From Nocardioides sp. URHA0032 (lineage in GTDB: Bacteria; Actinomycetota; Actinomycetes; Propionibacteriales; Nocardioidaceae): DNA of 64,000 nucleotides. How positions within the stretch are numbered: the stretch's first letter is position 1; each line of letters begins with the position of its first letter. This document shows, in pieces, positions 53,084-60,003 of this stretch. The notes beneath the pieces are model-generated. The model saw nothing but the letters and a program-made list of their open reading frames with translations. It had not been told where the DNA came from and made no database searches. The DNA lies in NCBI RefSeq assembly GCF_000620645.1, contig NZ_JIAV01000015.1, positions 248,001 to 312,000 of the forward strand. Reading direction: 5' to 3'. Both the position numbers and the translations under genes were made by a program.

Positions 53084-53236
53084 ATGACACGTTCTCTCGG
53101 GTCGTGGCTCGCCGCGCTCCGCAGGCAGCCCGCGGAGGCAGAGCTCCTCGAGCGCGGACGCGGCTGGGAGCCGCTGCCCGAGGACGTCGCGGAGTGGATG
53201 GGCGCCAAGCCCTTCGACCTCGAGCAGAGCGCCTAG
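53084..53236 (+). CDS. Small conserved-looking protein, 50 residues
   Basis: 50 residues from ATG 53084, backed by GGAGAGG a few bases upstream. Sequence opens MTRSLGSWLAALRRQPAEAE and ends WMGAKPFDLEQSA: an amphipathic helix with a Trp-rich end. It is too short for domain recognition. Its TAG stop overlaps the stop of the convergent DinB-like gene by two bases (CTAG shared). The ribosome site and the compact fit make it likely real. Confidence 0.55.
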   Translation: MTRSLGSWLAALRRQPAEAELLERGRGWEPLPEDVAEWMGAKPFDLEQSA

Positions 53237-53781
53237 CGTCGCCACCCCGGGTCTCGGCCGATGAAGCCGAGCATCCGGGTCTGCACGTCCGCGTCGGCCG
53301 GCACCTCCACGCGCGCGCCGTACTGACCGCTCGACCGCATCGCCTCCTCGATCGGCACCATGCCCTCGAGCAGCGCCGCGCACGTCGCCGGGTCGAGGGT
53401 GTCGTCCTGGCCGGTCGCCCGGGCGAGGTCCCAGGTGTGCATGAAGACGTCGGCCGTGTAGATCATCTCGACGAGGTCGCCCAGCGACCGGCCGCCGAGG
53501 TACGGGTCGTCGACGAGCACGCCGGCGTCCGGTCCGTCGAGGAGCGCCTGCACGGCCGCGGCGTGGGCCTGCCAGGCGGCGGCGGGATCGGCCAGGTCGA
53601 CCGGTCCCAGACCGGGCAGCCCGCGGGAGTCGAGGAACTCCGGCAGCCACGTGACGAGGTGGCCGACGACGTCGCGGGCGCGCCAGCCGTCCACCGGCGC
53701 GGGCGCGTCCCAGTCGGTGGTGCCGAGGACCTTCGCGGTGAAGACGCCGGCCACCGCGCGGTGGTGCTCGGCGGGGGTCAT
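53233..53781 (-). CDS. DinB/maleylpyruvate isomerase-like protein (TIGR03086 family)
   Basis: 182 residues; a helical DinB-type bundle with the metal-site pattern: WRARDVVGHLVTWLPEFLDSRG (first His), and MIYTADVFMHTWDLARATG (H-x-x-D/W). This family includes mycothiol-dependent isomerases and uncharacterised proteins, consistent with mshA in this genome. It overlaps the SRPBCC gene upstream by four bases (ATGA) and is third in the ArsR operon. Confidence 0.85.
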   Translation of the reverse strand: MTPAEHHRAVAGVFTAKVLGTTDWDAPAPVDGWRARDVVGHLVTWLPEFLDSRGLPGLGPVDLADPAAAWQAHAAAVQALLDGPDAGVLVDDPYLGGRSLGDLVEMIYTADVFMHTWDLARATGQDDTLDPATCAALLEGMVPIEEAMRSSGQYGARVEVPADADVQTRMLGFIGRDPGWRR

Positions 53782-54248
53782 GCGAGGAGCCGGTCGAGCT
53801 TGGCGTAGCCCTCGGTCACGCCGACGTCCATGCCGCTGGACAGGATGAGATCGCGCACCTCGATCGTCTCGACGACCGACGTACCGACGATCCGGCAGCG
53901 GCCGCCGGGCAACTCCTCGAACGTCATCGTCTCGAGGCTGACGCCGTCCGGCGCGCCCTCCCAGGTGAACGTCTGCACGATCCGCTCGTGCGGCCGGACC
54001 TCGTGGAACGAGCCGTAGAAGCCGGTGTCGAGGCCGTCCGCCTCCCGGGTGTTGCGGTAGGCGTAGTGACCCCCGGTGCGCGCGTCCCACGCGGTGATCG
54101 TCGTGTCGATGCTGTTCGGCCCGACCCACCGCGCGAACAGCTCGGGGTCGACGTGAGCGTGGAAGACCCGCTCCGCGGGAGCGTCGAACTCCCGGGTGAT
54201 CCGGATGACCGGGAGGTCCGGCACCGCCTCGATCGTCGTCTCGCTCAT
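53778..54248 (-). CDS. SRPBCC / AHSA1-family protein
   Basis: 156 residues from ATG 54248. The AHSA1 lipid-transfer-like fold is clear: ITREFDAPAERVFHAHVDPELFARWVGPNSIDTTITAWDARTGGHYAYRN, then ERIVQTFTWEGAPDGVSLETMTFEEL and the C-terminal helix SGMDVGVTEGYAKLDRLLA. It overlaps the regulator upstream and the DinB gene downstream by four bases each. ArsR-SRPBCC pairs are common; the ligand is not known. Confidence 0.9.
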   Translation of the reverse strand: MSETTIEAVPDLPVIRITREFDAPAERVFHAHVDPELFARWVGPNSIDTTITAWDARTGGHYAYRNTREADGLDTGFYGSFHEVRPHERIVQTFTWEGAPDGVSLETMTFEELPGGRCRIVGTSVVETIEVRDLILSSGMDVGVTEGYAKLDRLLA

Positions 54249-54598
54249 GACGCGGCTCCTTCGGCATCGGCGGGCGTGTCGAGATCCTGGGCGAGGACGG
54301 CGTCGAGGCGGCGGTACCGCTCCTCGGCCTCCCGGCGGTAGCGCTCGATCCACCTCGTCATCAGGTCGAGCACCTCCGGCTCCAGGTGCACCGGGCGCCG
54401 CTGGGCATCCCGGCTGCGGCTGACCAGGCCCGCCTCCTCGAGCACCTTGAGGTGCTTGGAGACCGCCTGGACGGTCACGTCGTACGGCGCGGCGAGCTCG
54501 CCGACCGACGCGTCCCCCGCGGACGCGAGCCGCGCGACCAGGTCGCGCCTCGTCGGGTCGGCCAGGGCCTGGAACACCCGCGAGAGCTGGTCCGTCAT
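54245..54598 (-). CDS. ArsR-family winged-helix regulator
   Basis: 117 residues from ATG 54598, with GAGGAGG six bases upstream. The ArsR fold opens [18 protein letters not shown], with recognition helix [21 protein letters not shown] and [22 protein letters not shown]. No metal-binding CxC is present, so the effector is not an As/Cd-type metal. First gene of the SRPBCC-DinB operon, it probably represses itself through the CAAC-N6-GTTG palindromes upstream. Confidence 0.92.
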   Translation of the reverse strand: MTDQLSRVFQALADPTRRDLVARLASAGDASVGELAAPYDVTVQAVSKHLKVLEEAGLVSRSRDAQRRPVHLEPEVLDLMTRWIERYRREAEERYRRLDAVLAQDLDTPADAEGAAS

Positions 54599-54610
54599 CT
54601 GCCGCCTCCT

Positions 54611-54624
54611 CAACCTGTCAGTTG
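54611..54624. promoter_or_regulatory. Operator-like palindrome 1 of the ArsR operon
   Basis: CAAC-CTGTCA-GTTG, with one more pairing base on each side (TCAAC/GTTGA). It touches the upstream edge of the ribosome site of the ArsR gene, so a bound repressor would block transcription near the start. Confidence 0.5.
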
Positions 54625-54657
54625 AGCATCGACCCTGGCACGACCGTCCCAGCATGT

Positions 54658-54671
54658 CAACCGATCGGTTG
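54658..54671. promoter_or_regulatory. Operator-like palindrome 2 of the ArsR operon
   Basis: CAACCGATCGGTTG, a perfect 14-base palindrome with the same CAAC-N6-GTTG frame as the one at 54611, centred 47 bases away. The rest of 54672-54884 shows no gene; the gmd -10 CACAAT is at 54873-54878. Confidence 0.5.
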
Positions 54672-54884
54672 CACACGGAACTTTCGGCGAATCGCGAACA
54701 GGTCGCGCGACGCCGACCCGGCCGCACGGTCCAGTTCTTCCTCGACGGGCACCCGGTCGGGAGCCCGGTTCCGGTCACCGCCGGCTCGGTCGTCGGACCC
54801 GGTGGCACCGGCGGGCCGGCAACGCCAGCCGGGTCGCGGTGCGCTACCGCTCCCCCTGACCGGAGCGGCTGGCACAATCCGTCC

Positions 54885-55865
54885 ATGCCGACTGCGCTCA
54901 TCACCGGGATCACCGGCCAGGACGGGTTGTACCTGGCCGAGCTCCTGCTCGCCAAGGGGTACGACGTGCACGGCGTGATCCGCGGGCAGAACAACCCGAA
55001 GCTCGACCTGGTGCGCGACCTGGTCCCCGACGTACGCCTGCACAACGGCGACCTGACCGACATGTCGAGCCTGATCCGGGCTTTGCGCGACTCCGACCCC
55101 GACGAGGTCTACAACCTGGGCGCGGTCTCCTTCGTGGCGTACTCGTGGGAGAACGCCCAGCTCACCACCGACGTCACCGCCAAGGGCGTCCTCAACATGC
55201 TCGAGGCGGTGCGGCTGCACACCGGCGACAAGCCGGCCGGGATCCGCTTCTACCAGGCGTCCAGCTCCGAGATGTTCGGCAAGGTCCAGGAGATGCCCCA
55301 GCACGAGCGCACGCTGCTGTGGCCGCGCTCGCCGTACGGCGTGAGCAAGGTGTTCGGCCACTACATGACGATCAACTACCGCGAGTCGTACGGCATGCAC
55401 GCGTCGTCCGGGATCCTCTTCAACCACGAGTCGCCGCGGCGCGGGCCGGAGTTCGTGACCCGCAAGATCAGCGAGGCCGTCGCCCGGATCAAGCTCGGGC
55501 TCCAGGACGAGCTGGTGCTCGGCAACCTGGAGGCGGAGCGGGACTGGGGCTTCGCGGGCGACTACGTCGAGGCGATGTGGCTGATGCTGCAGCAGCCGCA
55601 CGGCGACGACTACGTGATCGCGACGGGCGAGACGCACTCGATCCGGGACTTCCTGGACGCGGCGTTCCGGCACGTCGGGATCGAGGACTGGACGCCGTAC
55701 GTCCGCCAGGACCCGCGGTTCATGCGGCCCGCCGAGGTGGACCACCTGATCGGCGACGCGAGCAAGGCCCGGGAGGTCCTGGGCTGGAAGCCGAAGGTGT
55801 CGTTCCACGAGCTGGTCGCGCTGATGGTCGAGGCGGACCTCTCCGCCACCCGGCAGGGCTGGTAG
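54885..55865 (+). CDS. gmd: GDP-mannose 4,6-dehydratase
   Basis: 326 residues from ATG 54885; CACAAT six bases upstream makes it leaderless. Extended [18 protein letters not shown] at the N-terminus, the active-site block QASSSEMFG, YxxxK in SPYGVSKVF, and the GMD signature [16 protein letters not shown]. It converts GDP-mannose to GDP-4-keto-6-deoxymannose, the precursor of GDP-fucose and GDP-rhamnose. The next gene is a tandem paralog. Confidence 0.92.
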   Translation: MPTALITGITGQDGLYLAELLLAKGYDVHGVIRGQNNPKLDLVRDLVPDVRLHNGDLTDMSSLIRALRDSDPDEVYNLGAVSFVAYSWENAQLTTDVTAKGVLNMLEAVRLHTGDKPAGIRFYQASSSEMFGKVQEMPQHERTLLWPRSPYGVSKVFGHYMTINYRESYGMHASSGILFNHESPRRGPEFVTRKISEAVARIKLGLQDELVLGNLEAERDWGFAGDYVEAMWLMLQQPHGDDYVIATGETHSIRDFLDAAFRHVGIEDWTPYVRQDPRFMRPAEVDHLIGDASKAREVLGWKPKVSFHELVALMVEADLSATRQGW

Positions 55866-56834
55866 ATGACGCTCGCCTTCATCACCGGCATCAGCGGCCA
55901 GGACGGCAGCTACCTCGCCGAGCGGCTGCTCGCCGAGGGGGTCGAGGTGCACGCCCTGGCGCACGCGCTCGAGCCGCCGCCCGAGGCGCCGGGTGTCGAG
56001 CTGCACCGCGGCGACCTGACCGACTCCGACGAGGTGCGGGCGCTGCTGGTCGACCTGGCGCCCGACGAGGTCTACAACCTCGCGGCCCTGAGCTCGGTCG
56101 CCCGCTCGTGGGAGGAGCCGGACCTCACAGCGCGGGTCAACGGGCTCGCGGCGGCGGCGCTGCTGGACTCCGCGCTGCTGGTGCAGGAGAAGCAGGGCCG
56201 GCCGGTGCGGTTCGTGCAGGCGTCCAGCGCGGAGATCTTCGGCGAGCCGGACCGCAGCCCGCAGGACGAGTCGACGCCGGTCCGTCCGGTCAACCCGTAC
56301 GGCGCCGCGAAGGCCTTCGTCCACCACATGGTCGACGTCTACCGCCACCGCGAGCTGCACGCCGTGAGCGCGATCCTCTACAACCACGAGTCGCCGCGCC
56401 GGCCCGACCACTTCGTGACCCGCAAGATCACCTCGACGGCCGCGGCGATCGCGCAGGGCCGTGCGGACGTGCTGGCCCTCGGCAACCTCGACGCGCGGCG
56501 CGACTGGGGCTGGGCGCCCGACTACGTCGACGCGATGGTGCGAGCGGCGCGCGCCGACGTACCCCGTGACTACGTGGTGGCGACCGGCGTCGGCCGCTCG
56601 GTGCGCGACTTCGTCGCGGCGGCGTTCGCGCGGGCCGGGCTCAGCGACTGGGAGCGGTACGTCGTGGTCGACCCGGAGTTCGTGCGGCCGGCGGACCCGA
56701 CCGAGCTGGTCGGGGACGCGACCCTCGCCAGGACCGCGCTCGGCTGGTCACCGACCGTCGGGTTCGACGAGATCGTCGGGCGCATGGTGGACGCCGACCT
56801 GCGTCAGGAGCGGAGCGCCTCCGTGCGGCCGTAG
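55866..56834 (+). CDS. GDP-mannose 4,6-dehydratase-like extended SDR, tandem paralog
   Basis: 322 residues, starting directly after the gmd stop. Shares GISGQDGSYLAERLL, QASSAEIFGE, NPYGAAKAF (YxxxK) and NHESPRRPDHFVTRKI with the gene before it, and the same C-terminal DPxFVRPADPTELVGDATLARTALGW ending. It could be a second dehydratase or a reductase/epimerase acting on the product. Sequence differences at the nucleotide loop (HALEPPPEAPG against [11 protein letters not shown]) suggest a different substrate grip. Duplication in place is likely. Confidence 0.88.
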   Translation: MTLAFITGISGQDGSYLAERLLAEGVEVHALAHALEPPPEAPGVELHRGDLTDSDEVRALLVDLAPDEVYNLAALSSVARSWEEPDLTARVNGLAAAALLDSALLVQEKQGRPVRFVQASSAEIFGEPDRSPQDESTPVRPVNPYGAAKAFVHHMVDVYRHRELHAVSAILYNHESPRRPDHFVTRKITSTAAAIAQGRADVLALGNLDARRDWGWAPDYVDAMVRAARADVPRDYVVATGVGRSVRDFVAAAFARAGLSDWERYVVVDPEFVRPADPTELVGDATLARTALGWSPTVGFDEIVGRMVDADLRQERSASVRP

Positions 56835-57163
56835 TCGTCGTCGAGCCGGCAGATGTCGTCCTCACCGGTGTAGGAGCCGCGCTGGACCTCGATGATCACG
56901 AGATCCTCGTCGTGGAGGTTCGAGATGCGGTGAGCGGCACCCACCGCTACTTCCACCGTGTCGCCAGGAAGCGCCACGACCGTGCGACCGTCCAGCAGAC
57001 ACGTAGCGACCCCGGACACCACGATCCAGTGCTCGGCTCGGTGCGCGTGCGTCTGGTACGAAAGACGCTGGCCGGCGCGCACCTCGATGCGCTTGACCTT
57101 GTAGCCCTCGCCCTCGTCAAGCACCTGCCACGTCCCCCACGGACGTACTTCGAAGTCACCCAT
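56804..57163 (-). CDS. Cupin of mannose-6-phosphate isomerase type II
   Basis: 119 residues from ATG 57163. Cupin motifs: VKRIEVRAGQRLSYQTHAHRAEHWIVVSG (His/Glu metal site) and PGDTVEVAVGAAHRISN, preceded by RPWGTW, the start of PMI-type cupins. It matches the stand-alone C-terminal domain of ManC-type enzymes. This would supply mannose phosphate for the GDP-mannose genes it overlaps convergently by 31 bases. Confidence 0.85.
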   Translation of the reverse strand: MGDFEVRPWGTWQVLDEGEGYKVKRIEVRAGQRLSYQTHAHRAEHWIVVSGVATCLLDGRTVVALPGDTVEVAVGAAHRISNLHDEDLVIIEVQRGSYTGEDDICRLDDDYGRTEALRS

Positions 57164-57276
57164 CACTGCAAGTCTCCCCCCTTGCGCCTGGCTTGTCACC
57201 CGGCAGTACCCGAACGCTAGCGGGACAGCGGAAGGCCTCTGGCCGGATTGCGGAAATCCTGAGATCGGCAGAACGC

Positions 57277-57564
57277 CTAGCGCCGAGTGAGCGAGGACAG
57301 CGCAGGGCGGACGTCGGCGAGGTAGACGAAAGCCGCGATCGTGAACGCCAGGTTCACGATGCCGAGCGGGCCGCCGAAGACGACCTGCGCGGCGAGCCCC
57401 AGTCCGAGGATGATCGTCCAGGCGGGCTTGGTGAGCTTGTTCGCAGCACTGTAGGCCTCCGCGGAGTACAGCAGCGAGTTCACGAACGCGAACAGCTTGA
57501 CGGCAAGCAACACCAACTCGACGATCGTCATCAAGCCCATCTCAGCCTGGAACACCTGCAGCAC
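57277..57564 (-). CDS. DUF2516-family membrane protein
   Basis: 95 residues from GTG 57564; TAGGCT at 57576-57571 lies six bases upstream, which decides this start over internal Mets. Three membrane helices and the family tail FTIAAFVYLADVRPALSSL, with the NKLTKPAWTIILGLGLA motif. The third member of the XRE-HbhA-DUF2516 set known in mycobacteria (Rv0474-Rv0476). Function unknown. Confidence 0.85.
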   Translation of the reverse strand: MLQVFQAEMGLMTIVELVLLAVKLFAFVNSLLYSAEAYSAANKLTKPAWTIILGLGLAAQVVFGGPLGIVNLAFTIAAFVYLADVRPALSSLTRR

Positions 57565-57590
57565 TGCTCCAGCCTAATGGGTCGCACCCG

Positions 57591-57625
57591 CTGGTCGAGG
57601 CGCAAGTGAAGCGAGGTTCGAAACC
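57591..57625 (+). repeat. Degenerate copy of the GGTGGTCGAG...CGAGACC repeat
   Basis: CTGGTCGAGGCGCAAGTGAA at the left and GCGAGGTTCGAAACC at the right end match the repeat family with several changes. Confidence 0.5.
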
Positions 57626-57791
57626 ACCGCCAGGCGAACGACCCGCCGCCTCGACGTGGTGTCGAGCCCATCCGGTCCGCAACATCGGCGTCGTGCGAAC
57701 TAGCCGCCATGTCCCTCACCCCTTGACGCAGACAACGCGACGGGCGACGAGACCTCCACCGCTCACCGTCGGATACCAGATGGAGCGCAAA

Positions 57792-57829
57792 CGCCTCGGA
57801 CCCGAGACGTCGGTCCCGGGCCCGAGGCG
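57792..57829 (-). terminator. Terminator-like hairpin after the HbhA-like gene
   Basis: CGCCTCGGACCCG pairs with CGGGCCCGAGGCG over 13 bp with one mismatch, loop of 12 bases. It lies 36 bases beyond the stop of the HbhA-like gene on the minus strand. Confidence 0.45.
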
Positions 57830-57864
57830 ATCGATCAGAACAGCGTCAGCTGCTCATCGTCTCT

Positions 57865-58491
57865 TCAGTTGCCGACCTTCGAGGCCGCGTCGGTGGTGGC
57901 CGAGGCGGCGTTCGAGGCGGTCTTCTTGGCCGCGGTCGCGGTCGCCTTGGCGCTGCTCTTCGGCGCGGTCGAGGACTTCTTCGCGGTGGTCGACGCCTTC
58001 TTCGCGGTCTTCTTGGCCGTGGTGCTGGTGGCCTTGCTCGCCTGCGTCTTGGTGGTCTTGGCCTTGGCCGTCGTGGTCCTGGCGGACTTCACGGTGGCCT
58101 TGGTGGACTCCTGGTTGCGGATCCTGCCGACCAGGATCTCGCCGCGCTTGGCGAGATCGGCGTAGGTGTCACCCACCGACGCGACGTTCTCGTTCAGGGC
58201 GCTCTGCAGCTCGGCGACACGCGCCTCGATCGCGGTCCGGCGCGCCTTGGCGTCCTTGGACAGCGCGTCGACGCGGGCGCTGACGACCGTCGCCGCCTGG
58301 TCGCGGAGCGCCTTCGGCTCGAGGTCCAGGCCGGTGACCCGGGCCTGCACGTCCTTCTGGACGCCGGCGAAGCGCTTCTGCACGTCGGCGACGTACTCGC
58401 GCACGAAGCCCACGGCGAGGTCGGTGACCCCGACCCCGGCGTAGATCGGGCGAGTCGCCTCGGTCTTGATGTCGAACTTGGCCTTGGCCAT
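57865..58491 (-). CDS. HbhA-like heparin-binding hemagglutinin / histone-like protein
   Basis: 208 residues from ATG 58491; GGAG six bases upstream decides the start. Residues 1-~125 form a helical coiled-coil HbhA core (YAGVGVTDLAVGFVREYVADVQKRFAG). The last ~80 are an Ala/Lys/Thr-rich tail (AKTTKTQASKATSTTAKKTAKK) as in mycobacterial HbhA and histone H1-like proteins. It may bind sulfated glycans or DNA. The order XRE, HbhA-like, DUF2516 is the same as Rv0474-Rv0476. Confidence 0.8.
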   Translation of the reverse strand: MAKAKFDIKTEATRPIYAGVGVTDLAVGFVREYVADVQKRFAGVQKDVQARVTGLDLEPKALRDQAATVVSARVDALSKDAKARRTAIEARVAELQSALNENVASVGDTYADLAKRGEILVGRIRNQESTKATVKSARTTTAKAKTTKTQASKATSTTAKKTAKKASTTAKKSSTAPKSSAKATATAAKKTASNAASATTDAASKVGN

Positions 58492-58514
58492 GTCCATCTC
58501 CTTCGGTTGGGTTG

Positions 58515-58880
58515 TCACTCGCTGCCCTTGTTGAGGGCGAGGAACGACGCGTAGACGTCCAGCAGGGACTGCTTCTGCCGCTCGGTGAGCTGGCTGTCGC
58601 CGAGGATCGCGAGCTCCACGGAGCCGCCGACGCCGCCCTCGGGATGGACGATGCCGGCCCGCAGGTAGAGCTGTTCGGCGGAGATCCGGAGAGCTTTCGC
58701 GATCTGTTGGAGCACCTCGGCGGACGGTCGGCGCAGTCCACGTTCGATCTGGCTCAGGTACGGGTTCGAGACCCCGGCCTGCTCGGCGAGCTGCCGGAGC
58801 GACAGGTGGGCGGCCACCCGCTGCTCCCGGAGGTAGTCACCGAGCGACTCGACGGTCTTGCCGACCTTGCCCTTTGCCAC
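58515..58880 (-). CDS. XRE-family helix-turn-helix regulator
   Basis: 121 residues from GTG 58880, placed six bases after CACGAT. HTH: LGDYLREQRVAAHLSLRQLAEQAGVSNPYLSQIERGLRRPSAEVLQQIAKALRI. The C-terminal helical part (QLTERQKQSLLDVYASFLALN) is shared with Rv0474. It probably controls the HbhA-like gene 23 bases downstream and itself. Confidence 0.88.
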   Translation of the reverse strand: MAKGKVGKTVESLGDYLREQRVAAHLSLRQLAEQAGVSNPYLSQIERGLRRPSAEVLQQIAKALRISAEQLYLRAGIVHPEGGVGGSVELAILGDSQLTERQKQSLLDVYASFLALNKGSE

Positions 58881-58886
58881 GCCTTC

Positions 58887-58915
58887 ATCGTGCTCGCTCG
58901 TGCTAGCAACAGCAA
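58887..58915 (-). promoter_or_regulatory. Promoter of the XRE-HbhA-like operon
   Basis: TTGCTG (58915-58910) and CACGAT (58892-58887) are 17 bases apart on the minus strand. A TTGCTAGC stretch lies in the spacer, and GTGCTAGCA recurs near 58978, so TGCTAGCA may be a regulator site. Confidence 0.5.
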
Positions 58916-58993
58916 GCACTCACGGTGTGCCTTGACTCACAACCGCCCGGTTTTGCCTGACAATTCAAGGGTTTCGTGTGCTAGCAGGCGCAA

Positions 58994-59962
58994 TCAGAGC
59001 AGCGGCCGGATCTCCCCGACCGGTTGGCCACCACCGAGCAGCAACGCCTCCCCGGTGCGCCGCACCGCAGTCCCGTCGACGTCGGGCTCCGCATCGACCC
59101 CCGACTTCCGCAGCGCAGCCGCCATCAGCACCGGCCGCGCCCGGGCCGCCCCGTCGTCGGTCTTGAGCGCGAAGGCGCGGCCGTCGCGCAGGGCGACGAC
59201 GTAGCAGGACTCCGCCCCCGCCTTGCCGATCGCGCCCGGGATCGCCTCCAGCAGGATGCGCTCGTCCCGCCCGGTGCCCGAGACGTGCGCCGGGTGTCGG
59301 CGGACTGCGTCGGCGACCCGGCGCTCGGGCCCGTCCTCGGCCACCGCGAGCCGGCGGAACGCACCGGCGAGGCCGACCAGCGAGGTCGGCAGCAGCGGCG
59401 CCCCGCAGCCGTCCACGGCGACGAGTGCCGCGCGCTCCCCGGTCAGCTCCTCGAAGGTGGCACGGATGCCCTGCTGGAGCGGGTGGTCTGCCTCCAGGTA
59501 GGTGTCGGTGTCCCAGCCGTTCACGACGCAGGTCGCGAGCATCGCCGCGTGCTTGCCGGAGCAGTTCATCTGCAGCGAGGTGCGCCCGCCCCCGGCGCGG
59601 AGCACGGCGTCGCGCTCCTCGTCGTCGAGCGGGTAGTCGGGCGGCGTCTGCAGCGCGGACTCGTCCAGACCGGCCGACGCCAGGATCCGCTGGACCGCCT
59701 CGAGGTGGAAGGGCTCGCCCGAGTGCGACGCACACGCGAGCGCGAGCAGGTCGGGTGGCAGGTCCAGCCCGAGACGGACCATGCCGACCGCCTGGAGCGG
59801 CTTGTTGCAGGAGCGGGGCAGCACCGGCTCGGACACCGCGCCGACGGCCCAGTCGACGGCGCCGTCGGCTGCGAGGGCGACCACCGACCCGTAGTGGTGA
59901 CCCTCGACGAACCCGGATCGGACGAGCTCTGCGACGACGGGGGCAGGTACTGGGCTGGACAT
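58994..59962 (-). CDS. L-asparaginase, Rhizobium etli (ReAV) type
   Basis: 322 residues from ATG 59962; TACCCT six bases upstream (leaderless). The family's S-x-x-K motif is RSCNKPLQAVG, with CASHSGEPFH and MNCSGKHAAMLATC, and VDGCGAPLLPTSLVGLAGAF. This is the class 3, serine-beta-lactamase-like asparaginase family, unrelated to AnsA/AnsB. It hydrolyses asparagine to aspartate and ammonia. It is divergent from the APS kinase gene across 41 bases. Confidence 0.88.
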   Translation of the reverse strand: MSSPVPAPVVAELVRSGFVEGHHYGSVVALAADGAVDWAVGAVSEPVLPRSCNKPLQAVGMVRLGLDLPPDLLALACASHSGEPFHLEAVQRILASAGLDESALQTPPDYPLDDEERDAVLRAGGGRTSLQMNCSGKHAAMLATCVVNGWDTDTYLEADHPLQQGIRATFEELTGERAALVAVDGCGAPLLPTSLVGLAGAFRRLAVAEDGPERRVADAVRRHPAHVSGTGRDERILLEAIPGAIGKAGAESCYVVALRDGRAFALKTDDGAARARPVLMAAALRKSGVDAEPDVDGTAVRRTGEALLLGGGQPVGEIRPLL

Positions 59963-60003
59963 GGCCGCAGGGTAACGAGCGGGCGTTTGGCAGGATTGCC
60001 CGC

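Larger units (their letters stand above)
57565..57864. other. 300-base gap between DUF2516 and HbhA-like genes
   Basis: No gene is supported. The gap holds the DUF2516 promoter, a degenerate dispersed repeat (57591-57625), an unassigned central stretch, and a terminator-like hairpin (57792-57829). Confidence 0.6.

Noticed and set aside
57565..57864. Small genes in the 300-base gap
   Set aside because: Short frames on both strands lack ribosome sites, -10 spacing and recognisable sequence.
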